Assembly: GCA_025934835.1 (NCBI GenBank)
Contig: JAICWL010000021.1
Coordinates: forward strand, 1 to 42,793
Direction of reading: 5' to 3'
From: Fimbriimonadaceae bacterium
Lineage (GTDB): Bacteria > Armatimonadota > Fimbriimonadia > Fimbriimonadales > Fimbriimonadaceae
DNA length: 42,793 bases
Shown here: positions 17,701-24,201 of the stretch, one piece after another
Layout of the letters: each line of letters starts with the position of its first letter
Position numbering within the stretch: the first letter of the stretch is position 1
Made by a program: the position numbers and the translations under genes
The notes under the pieces: generated by a model
What the model saw: only the letters and a program-made list of their open reading frames with translations
What the model was told of the DNA's origin: nothing
Databases searched by the model: none

Positions 17701-19274
17701 ACGAGCTGGTCTCGCCGCCCATCAATCACAACCTTTACTCGATCGAAGACGTCAAGCTGATGCTCGAAAGTTGGCGTCATTTGAACCCCGACGTAAGCTG
17801 CGCGCTAAAGTTCGTGGCCACCTACGGCATTGAAATGGTGTGTGTCGGGGGCGTGAACGCAGGCGCGAATCGGCTGCACATCAGCGACGGATGCGGCGGC
17901 ACGGGAGCAGCCAAGAGAGTCGACCAGAAGCATGCCGGCGTCCCGGTCGCAGCGGTGCTGCCGCGAGTTCAAGACATGCTCGTTGAGGAGGGGCTCCGGC
18001 ACCTCGTGGAGATCAGCGCGGACGGCGGCGTGCAGACCGGCAAACAAGCCCTCAAACTGTTTCTGCTGGGCGCGGACAAGGTGGGGTTTGGCACGAGCCT
18101 GCTAATCGCGATAGGCTGTTCGATGCTTCGCAAGTGCCATCTAAGCGGTCCGGACCCCACGGACGCGAGCGGCAAGCGCAGGCTAGGGTGCACACCCGGT
18201 ATTGCAACTCAAGACCCTCACTGGATTGCGCGCTTTGCCGGGGACAGCAAGCACATCTGCCGAATGCTCATCTTCGCCGCGCGGGAGATCCGCGAGCAAC
18301 TGGCGCGAATGGGTGTCCGCAGCGTGGCCGAAATCGTAGGTCGCCGGGATCTTCTCGAGCGCCGGCCCCGCCTCGGCGGCAAGGCCGCCAAAATCGATTT
18401 TAGTCGGGCGCTTCTCGCCCCCCACGGCTCTGTAAGCCGGCGCGACTATCTCCAGCAGACTAAGCGGCACATGCCTGCGAGGTCGAAGGAAGAGAGCTTG
18501 GCGGCACACCGAGCCCAGCGCGGCAGCGACGTACTGCTCCGCCGGACTCTGACCAACGAGGCGCGGTGCGTTGGAGTGGTTGCAGCAGGGGAAATCGCCC
18601 GCGCGTGCGGCGACTTGGGGCTCGCCGAGGGTTTGCTTCGGTTCGAGCACTCCGGCGCGGCAGGCCACTTTTACGCGGCATACGCGGTTGCGGGTATGTC
18701 ATTCCGAATGACCGGGCCGATAGCAGATTCCTGCTTCACGGCTGCCTACGGCGGTGAGCTGGTGGTGATTCCACCGGCCGCTCAGGAGGGCATCGCGCTG
18801 GTTGGGAACGCGTTCGGCTACGGCGCACGCGGCGGCAGAGCTTATATTGCGGGCCGGGCAGGCAATCGTTTCGGCATCTGTCTCCGCAAGAACTACGATG
18901 GTGGCGGCGCGAGGCTAGTCGTGGAGGGAGTGGCGGCGAACGCGTTTCAATACATGACCGGTGGAGTCGCGCTCGTTCTCGGTCCGACCGGGCCAAATCT
19001 GGGTTCCGGCATGACCGGCGGGTGCGTGTACCTACTCGACTGCAGACGAGAAAATCTGAATCGCGACTACGTCGGCGAGGAGCCCCTTAGCGACCGCGAC
19101 GCCGAGGAAGTCATAACCATGCTGAAAGAGCATCGGGAACAGACCGGCAGCCCCATCGCACGCGAACTTCTGCTCGACTTCCCGCGCGATCGGTTCAGGA
19201 GAATATCGACGATCCGGAAGCCTGAACTGACAGAGCCCCAGGCTCAAATGCCGGAGCTCGTCGAGGTGAAATAA
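14769..19274 (+). CDS. gltB: Glutamate synthase large subunit (divergent Fe-S loop)
   Basis: The 1501-residue product makes glutamate from glutamine and 2-oxoglutarate. The class II glutaminase domain starts at C26 in SDACGIGFLA after a propeptide-like leader and ends with the conserved LDRNGLRPLWV. The central domain contains AFGMHREDLEVLLAPLAETG.PAIGAMGDD. The FMN domain shows NSGEGGFDKSRIGT, AKPGKGGQLPGKKV and SPPINHNLYSIEDVK. The C-terminal beta-helix has FGYGARGGRAYIAGRAGNRFGI and TGGCVYLLD. The [3Fe-4S] cysteines appear to be C1117, C1123 and C1141: the first gap is the usual five residues, but the second is 17 instead of four. No gltD lies next door, so the electron donor is either ferredoxin or a distant small subunit. 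ATG 14796 (MYEVTTNG) is an alternative start. A strong terminator follows. Confidence 0.93.
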   Translation: MAATNSERVMYEVTTNGRPRLESDACGIGFLATRKGIAERRLIDAALEITQQFDHRGAPGHGAGIQLDIPWSLLLDRFSAHAKLIAQRDVALGMFFLPFDSDLRTRCVEAVEWLASLAGAEVLQWSDVPVDPSVLSPETGALRTLPIVRQALFRRPSGMSDQGWFACRYLLRLALDHDLREFAGDSFGVVSLSNRTVVYKGLAELSKVSKFYPDLEDPQLASRYVLFHSRYCTNTTTAWRRAQPFWSIAHNGEIATIGGNVAWMNAIGKDLVFNLVEKYPQLSSIAEHVDTVVCSGGSDTANLDDMMIALLAGGLSFSQAMLGLLPGASAFLPEDDPLRGFYRAASVYLGACDGPAAIVGCDGDLAVAHLDRNGLRPLWVQTTHDYVLAASELTGVEDLGDVEDQIVMGPGEIMAVDLRTGKVIFDDEARSMVAREPFPSPEGRTNAGQDTLATFDIEPQELAQVQAAFGMHREDLEVLLAPLAETGKPAIGAMGDDTSPAALLDEHPRRLEDYFALRFAQETSPPVDPLRDHWVFDTTVALGDRAGLWSLPQGPLVTFEHRVLSFGQAAWLESQPSAKKVSLLFPAAEGLAGMEAKLDALIQELVDAATPGTIFILSDRSPTRELAPLPALRLVSRLHHALSASGRRSRVGIVADVGIWDIHQCALFVTLGADAVCPWLGIASVGACEANYLKGVRAGFLEVMSMMGVTPASAYCGARLVEAIGLDRHFMAREFPGVPVHLGGIGPEVLGSELLSFHDQAFSESREELLDVAEFRHSKEGRRHFNNAEVVRSLQCASGYAKKIHSSQPGSKEAYEDYSALVQAREPITLLDCLSVRQGQPIDIDEVEPEEAILWRFMAPGMSEGALSEPAHRTVARAFNVLRRYCSIKAPDRLPPGIGPIANSGEGGFDKSRIGTRDANRSIQYAGARFTITPMTAATAMEAEVKFAQGAKPGKGGQLPGKKVTAKVARQRGCEPGYELVSPPINHNLYSIEDVKLMLESWRHLNPDVSCALKFVATYGIEMVCVGGVNAGANRLHISDGCGGTGAAKRVDQKHAGVPVAAVLPRVQDMLVEEGLRHLVEISADGGVQTGKQALKLFLLGADKVGFGTSLLIAIGCSMLRKCHLSGPDPTDASGKRRLGCTPGIATQDPHWIARFAGDSKHICRMLIFAAREIREQLARMGVRSVAEIVGRRDLLERRPRLGGKAAKIDFSRALLAPHGSVSRRDYLQQTKRHMPARSKEESLAAHRAQRGSDVLLRRTLTNEARCVGVVAAGEIARACGDLGLAEGLLRFEHSGAAGHFYAAYAVAGMSFRMTGPIADSCFTAAYGGELVVIPPAAQEGIALVGNAFGYGARGGRAYIAGRAGNRFGICLRKNYDGGGARLVVEGVAANAFQYMTGGVALVLGPTGPNLGSGMTGGCVYLLDCRRENLNRDYVGEEPLSDRDAEEVITMLKEHREQTGSPIARELLLDFPRDRFRRISTIRKPELTEPQAQMPELVEVK

Positions 19275-19303
19275 GGCTCCGCCCGTTATCAGGCGGAGCC
19301 TTT
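19275..19303. terminator. Strong intrinsic terminator, probably bidirectional
   Basis: A perfect 9-bp stem, GGCTCCGCC (19275-19283) with GGCGGAGCC (19292-19300), encloses an 8-base loop and starts two bases after the gltB stop. TTT follows on the + strand and TTATTT on the minus strand, so it can serve gltB and also the convergent prepilin-lipoprotein transcript. Confidence 0.85.
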
Positions 19304-19310
19304 AGATGGG

Positions 19311-19535
19311 TCAGCCGCCCTTCTTGGGCGTGTCGACCTTTTGGCCCCCGGCGGGCATCGGAAGGCTATCTTTTCCTATCGCGTGCCCTGGAGGCGGGAA
19401 CGTCGGGCTGCCCGACCTGGGCGGAGCGACTTCCTTCTCCGCTTGCTTCGTGTAGTCACCGCCGTCGCTCGAACCGCAACCCAGTAGCAAGGTTGCGGCG
19501 AGCATAACGAGAATGAATCTCAGCGAAGATCCCAC
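19311..19535 (-). CDS. Small lipoprotein
   Basis: The 74-residue product has a lipoprotein signal: a basic start (MGSSLR), the hydrophobic stretch [11 protein letters not shown], and the lipobox LLGC with the lipidated cysteine at residue 20. The mature part is about 55 residues, rich in Gly, Pro and Lys and probably unstructured. No family was recognised. The start is GTG at 19535, 16 bases inside the end of the upstream prepilin gene, so the two are co-transcribed and possibly coupled. The ATG at residue 11 would leave too short a basic n-region. It may tether to the outer membrane and assist the pilin-like protein, but that is inference. Confidence 0.7.
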   Translation of the reverse strand: MGSSLRFILVMLAATLLLGCGSSDGGDYTKQAEKEVAPPRSGSPTFPPPGHAIGKDSLPMPAGGQKVDTPKKGG

Positions 19536-20422
19536 AGGTACTTGTCCCCGTCGTAGGCTGCACCGCCGAAGCTATCCTTCACGTCGCATCCCGCGGTGAG
19601 CGAGCCCACCGTCTGCGAGTGCGAGTGGCCATCCATGAACGAGGTGTTCATGCGGCCGTTGTGTCGGGGCCACATGCCGCCGAACTCCAGCCACGAATAG
19701 GGAGCCACGCCGCTCGGATTGGGCACCCAGCCACCGTAGTTCCACCACTCCGACTGGTCGCTCGTGGGCACGAGCAGACTGCCGTTGGAGTCGTAAACGC
19801 ACGGGGCCTCGACGACCCAGTTTCCAGCGCCCTTCGGCTGTCCTGAGTTCACGTCGCGATCCCAGATCGTGTCGACTGCTGCGACCGTGGAGGCCGGCGA
19901 CGCGTCCTGGCCCAGATTGATCGGCTCCGAGCCGATGTAACCATCCGTCTTATAGCGATAGATCCAGGGCGAAAGGAAGTCGTAGTTGTAGCCGGCATCG
20001 GAGCGGCTTGCCCAGTAGTAATACAGGTTCGGGTCCGTCGGAGGGACGGGCGTGCCGTTCGGATCCACGCTCAAGCCGGTATCGGTTGCGAGCGGGTCCA
20101 TTGGGCAGCGCAGGATCTGCCAGTTCTTCATATAAGGCTGCGTCAGCTCGGCCCAGATCATGTCTGGGTGGCCGTAGCCCCAGCCGATGACTCCCTGAGA
20201 GACCGTGCCCCCCTGGTTGACGTGCGGCATACCGTCGTCATGGTCCGTAGCGTACATCACCATACCGAGGCCGATCTGCTTGAAGTTGCTCAAGCACACG
20301 GTGGTCTTGGCGGCTACTTTCGCTTGCGCGAATACCGGGAATAGAATGGCGGCTAGGATCGCGATGATCGCGATCACGACAAGCAGTTCGATGAGCGTAA
20401 ACGCTCTGTGGCAACGAGACAT
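19520..20422 (-). CDS. Prepilin-like protein with H-x9-DG C-terminal motif
   Basis: The 300-residue product begins [21 protein letters not shown], a prepilin leader whose residue before the cleavage site is Ala rather than the usual Gly. The hydrophobic helix continues into [37 protein letters not shown], as in the DUF1559-related pilin-like family. The C-terminus has [14 protein letters not shown], a perfect H-x9-DG motif (the protein-sorting motif of this family). A strong GAGGTG precedes the ATG. A 7-bp hairpin sits just upstream of that Shine-Dalgarno. The lipoprotein gene overlaps its end. It resembles the prepilin at 11189, and both use the same Asp-rich YMNDYDD/YATDHDD segment. Confidence 0.92.
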   Translation of the reverse strand: MSRCHRAFTLIELLVVIAIIAILAAILFPVFAQAKVAAKTTVCLSNFKQIGLGMVMYATDHDDGMPHVNQGGTVSQGVIGWGYGHPDMIWAELTQPYMKNWQILRCPMDPLATDTGLSVDPNGTPVPPTDPNLYYYWASRSDAGYNYDFLSPWIYRYKTDGYIGSEPINLGQDASPASTVAAVDTIWDRDVNSGQPKGAGNWVVEAPCVYDSNGSLLVPTSDQSEWWNYGGWVPNPSGVAPYSWLEFGGMWPRHNGRMNTSFMDGHSHSQTVGSLTAGCDVKDSFGGAAYDGDKYLWDLR

Positions 20423-20438
20423 AATTGCACCTCACCTA

Positions 20439-20458
20439 CGACGGCAAACTCGCCGTCG
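20439..20458 (-). promoter_or_regulatory. 5' leader hairpin of the prepilin gene
   Basis: CGACGGC and GCCGTCG form a perfect 7-bp stem with a 6-base loop, just upstream of the prepilin Shine-Dalgarno and about 17 bases before its ATG. It could stabilise the mRNA 5' end or affect ribosome access. No U-tract follows, so it is not a terminator. Confidence 0.3.
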
Positions 20459-20574
20459 ATACATTAGGTATTAAGACCCGCCCATTGTATCACCGTGTAC
20501 GTTCGTCGTGATGCGATTTTGTGTTGTTGCCGAAAAAAAGTGGGCCTCCGGCGCGGGTATCTTCACCGGTATCA

Positions 20575-23500
20575 ATGCGCACGGCCGATTGGGCACAGCG
20601 CCTCGCGGAGCGACCGGGCTTCGCGAACACTCTTGATCTCGCGAATTCGTCCGAATGGCAGTCCATCGCCTTCGAGGCGCGTCCGGTGCTGCTCGCCGCC
20701 GCCTATCTCGCCGCTCCTTCCAAGACGATAGTCGTCACAGCCACGTACGAGCGGGCGCTGCAGTGGCAGGCGAAGTTGCAGATCTGTGGAGTGCCTCCTG
20801 ACGATATCTGCCAGCTTCCCAGCGGCACATCGGCGCTGTTCGAAGATGCCTCGCCCGAGCATATCGCTCTTAGCGACCGGCTCGGCTCCCTGAAGGCGCT
20901 CGTAGAAGATCGGCCGCATATCGTTCTTGCGGCTCCTCAGGCTTTGCTCGAGCGAACCTTGCCGCGGGACGTGCTGGTCGGCGCCTACATTGAGATTCGG
21001 CCCGGCGAAGAGATCGACGCCGACGCCTTTTTGGATCACCTCGTCAATCTGGGTTACGAATATCAGGAGCCGGTGCGCCTGCCGGGACAGTTCAGCCGAC
21101 GAGGCGGGATCATCGACGTGTACGCCACGGGCCGCGACACCCCTTGCCGCATCGAGCTCTTCGGAGACCAGGTCGACTCCATTAGATCGTTCGACCCCAA
21201 CACTCAGCGCTCGATCGGCAGGATGCCGTTCTTGAGCTTGGCGCCGTCGAGGGAGACGCTCTATCGGGGCCCGGCAGATTCGATCTGCGATTTGATCGAG
21301 CAATCCGTCGCACGTGAAGCGGCGACGCTCGACACCGACGCTGGGGTCAGACTCGAGGAGGTCGTGGCATCGGACGTGCAAGCCCTGCGCGAAAGGACGT
21401 ATTTCGACCGGCTCGATCTCTACCGGCCCCTGCTGCATCCGGAATCCGGTTGCGCAATGGACCTGCTTACCGAACGGGACCTCCTCGTACTGGACGAGCC
21501 TCTGGAGCTCGAGTCGATCACCGCGCGCGCCGAGAACGAGCTCGACGAGGCCCTGGCGGCCCGATCGAAACGTGGAGAGATTCTCCATGCGATCGCTTCC
21601 GACTTCATGCTGCCTCCGGAGCACGTTGCCAACCACCCGCGAATTCTCGCAATGACGGCGATGAACGCCGTTCCGACTTGGCTCCAGATTCCCAACAAGG
21701 TAGACGTCGGCGCGGTCTCTCTCGAGAGCTATCGCGGAAGGGCGGAGGCGCTCGCATCTACACTCCGCAACTATCAGGAAGATAAGTTCGAGCTGGCGTT
21801 TTCGACCGACCAGCCGCACCGGGCCAAGACCGTTCTACGCCAGGTCGAGATATTCCCTGCCGACGAGCCCTCCGAGAACCCTGCCGGCGAAAACCTGATC
21901 CTCAGCGGCAACCTCGGCGGCGGATTCGTTATCCCATCGCAAAAGCTGGCTCTCGTCACGGATGCCGAGCTTTTCGGCGTGGCGCGGCTGAAGCTGCCCC
22001 AGAGACGCTTTCACGAGGGCGCGCCTATCGCTACCGTGCTCGACCTCAGGCACGGCGACTACGTCGTGCATATCCACTTCGGCATCGGCGTGTTCCGCGG
22101 GCTTGTCAAGAAGACCGTCGAGGGTGTCGAAAAAGAATTTCTATTCATTGAATATCAGGCGCCGGACAAGCTCTTCGTGCCCGCCGACCAGCTCGACAGA
22201 ATTCAGAAGTATCTGAATCCAGGTGAGGACAACCCGAAGCTGAACCGGCTAACCGGCGGGGAATGGCAGCGCACCCTGGGAAAAGCCAAGGAGGAGGCAA
22301 AGGCCTTCGCCCGCGACCTGGTTCGGCTCTACGCGCAGAGATCGGCGGTGAGGCGCAAACCGTATGGAACGGACAGCCCTTTTCAGCACGAGATGGAAGC
22401 GACGTTCCCCTGGGTGGAGACTCCGAGCCAACTCCGGGCGATCAGCGAGACGAAGGGGGACCTTGAGCAGCCGTTCCCCATGGACCGCCTGGTATGCGGC
22501 GACGTGGGATTCGGCAAGACCGAGGTGGCAATCCGAGCCGCCTTCAAGGCCGTGCAGGACGGACGCCAGGTCGCGGTGCTCTGTCCGACTACAATCCTGA
22601 GCGAGCAGCACTTCCGAAATTTCTGCGAGCGCCTTTCGCCCTTCGGAGTGCGTATCGCGCTGATCAATCGGTTCACGCATGCCCAGAACCGAAAGCAGGC
22701 GGTCGATGAGCTGAAAACGGGCCGCGTCGAAATCGTTGTCGGCACCCATTCCCTGCTCGGCGTCGGAATTCAGTTCAAGCAGCTCGGCCTCGTAGTGATC
22801 GACGAGGAACAGAAGTTCGGCGTGAAGCAGAAGGAAATGCTCAAGGAGCTCAGAAGCGAAGTTGACGTGCTGACTCTCTCCGCGACTCCGATCCCGCGCA
22901 CCCTGTCGATGGCGTTGATGGACGTGAGGCAGATGTCCCTGATCAACGACCCGCCTCCTGGCCGTCTACCCATCCGCACGTTTGTCCGCCCATTCTCGAC
23001 CGAGGTCGTGAGGGAGGCGATATTGCGAGAGCTCGCCCGCGGCGGTCAGGTCTTCTACGTTTACAATCGCGTCCAGTCGATCGAGCATGTCGCCGAAAAG
23101 CTGCGTAAGCTCGTCCCCATGGCGCGCATCGGCGTTGGCCACGGCCAGATGACCGAGAAAGAGATCGAGCCCATCATGATCGGATTCATTAAGGGCGAGA
23201 TCGACATCCTTCTTTCGACCACGATCATCGAAAGCGGCATCGACATACCCAACGTCAACACGCTGATCGTGGAAAATGCCGATCGCCTGGGCTTGGCCCA
23301 GCTTTATCAATTGCGCGGACGTGTCGGGCGTTCCGACCGTCAGGCTTACGCCTATCTGCTGTACCAAAGCGGCAAGGAGCTGTCGGAAGGCGCGCTCGCA
23401 CGATTGCAGGCGCTCCAAGAATTCTCGACTCTGGGATCTGGCTACTCGCTCGCGTTCCGGGATCTTCAAATTCGCGGCGCCGGCGAGCTGCTGGGCAAGA

Positions 23501-24111
23501 AGCAAAGTGGTGCGATGATGACCGTCGGCTTCGAGCTTTACACGCAGCTTATCAATGAAGCTGTGGCGCAGCTAAAGAACTCCGTCGATGGCCAACCGAT
23601 CGGCGACAAGGAGATACGCGACCCGCTTGAGTCGCTAGAAGCGCTTCCCGCGTTCGAGATACCGGTTGTTGCGTTGATCCCGGATGGATACATCAAGGAC
23701 CAGGCGCAGAGGCTTTACTATTACCAACAAATGATGTCTGCGCGCGAAGAAGCGCGCCTGGCCGAGGTCCAAGGGGAAATCGAAGACCGATACGGCAAGC
23801 TGACCGAGGAAGTCCACAACGCTTTCGAAGTCATGGGACTGCGAATTCGTGCACGCGCGATCGGCATCGACAAGGTCGATGCGAGACAGGGACGAGTCAA
23901 TATCTCGTTCAAAGACAGAAGCGCTCTGCCGCCGAGGGTATTCAGCTTGCTCGGTCAGAAAAACCGCGAGTGCTATCTCACGCGGGAATCGTTTATCTGG
24001 CCGTTTACGGGCCCACCGTTGGCGGCAGTTAGGCGAATTGTTCAGGGATTCGAGGATGCCATTGCAGAAATCGAGTCATCCAGAGCGGCTTTGGGCGCAA
24101 CAATGGCTTGA
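20575..24111 (+). CDS. mfd: Transcription-repair coupling factor
   Basis: Mfd releases RNA polymerase stalled at DNA damage and recruits UvrA. From the N-terminus: the UvrB-like module with RRGGIIDVY; the RNA-polymerase-interacting CarD-like domain starting near residue 492 (HGDYVVHIHFGIGVFRGL); the translocase with Walker A GDVGFGKTEVA near residue 642 and the DEEQ box near 743; the motifs LTLSATPIPRTLSMAL and IIESGIDIPNVNTLIVENADRLGLAQLYQLRGRVGRSDR; and the C-terminal TRCF domain. About 1178 residues is normal for the family. ATG 20575 (MRTADWAQRL) is preferred; the frame is open to GTG 20521, but those 18 residues look unlike Mfd. It is divergent from the prepilin. The kinase gene follows about 90 bases later on the same strand. 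Confidence 0.98.
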   Translation: MRTADWAQRLAERPGFANTLDLANSSEWQSIAFEARPVLLAAAYLAAPSKTIVVTATYERALQWQAKLQICGVPPDDICQLPSGTSALFEDASPEHIALSDRLGSLKALVEDRPHIVLAAPQALLERTLPRDVLVGAYIEIRPGEEIDADAFLDHLVNLGYEYQEPVRLPGQFSRRGGIIDVYATGRDTPCRIELFGDQVDSIRSFDPNTQRSIGRMPFLSLAPSRETLYRGPADSICDLIEQSVAREAATLDTDAGVRLEEVVASDVQALRERTYFDRLDLYRPLLHPESGCAMDLLTERDLLVLDEPLELESITARAENELDEALAARSKRGEILHAIASDFMLPPEHVANHPRILAMTAMNAVPTWLQIPNKVDVGAVSLESYRGRAEALASTLRNYQEDKFELAFSTDQPHRAKTVLRQVEIFPADEPSENPAGENLILSGNLGGGFVIPSQKLALVTDAELFGVARLKLPQRRFHEGAPIATVLDLRHGDYVVHIHFGIGVFRGLVKKTVEGVEKEFLFIEYQAPDKLFVPADQLDRIQKYLNPGEDNPKLNRLTGGEWQRTLGKAKEEAKAFARDLVRLYAQRSAVRRKPYGTDSPFQHEMEATFPWVETPSQLRAISETKGDLEQPFPMDRLVCGDVGFGKTEVAIRAAFKAVQDGRQVAVLCPTTILSEQHFRNFCERLSPFGVRIALINRFTHAQNRKQAVDELKTGRVEIVVGTHSLLGVGIQFKQLGLVVIDEEQKFGVKQKEMLKELRSEVDVLTLSATPIPRTLSMALMDVRQMSLINDPPPGRLPIRTFVRPFSTEVVREAILRELARGGQVFYVYNRVQSIEHVAEKLRKLVPMARIGVGHGQMTEKEIEPIMIGFIKGEIDILLSTTIIESGIDIPNVNTLIVENADRLGLAQLYQLRGRVGRSDRQAYAYLLYQSGKELSEGALARLQALQEFSTLGSGYSLAFRDLQIRGAGELLGKKQSGAMMTVGFELYTQLINEAVAQLKNSVDGQPIGDKEIRDPLESLEALPAFEIPVVALIPDGYIKDQAQRLYYYQQMMSAREEARLAEVQGEIEDRYGKLTEEVHNAFEVMGLRIRARAIGIDKVDARQGRVNISFKDRSALPPRVFSLLGQKNRECYLTRESFIWPFTGPPLAAVRRIVQGFEDAIAEIESSRAALGATMA

Positions 24112-24201
24112 CATACTCTTAATGCGTAGCGGGAGTCGTCGCGTTGCCGTCTCCTGTTGTATAAGAGTGAGAGACACTTTTTCCGCTACGGGAATTCCAG
24201 G

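Noticed and set aside
20572-21819. 415-codon minus-strand open frame opposite mfd
   Set aside because: Shadow of mfd; low-complexity composition and no recognisable motif.
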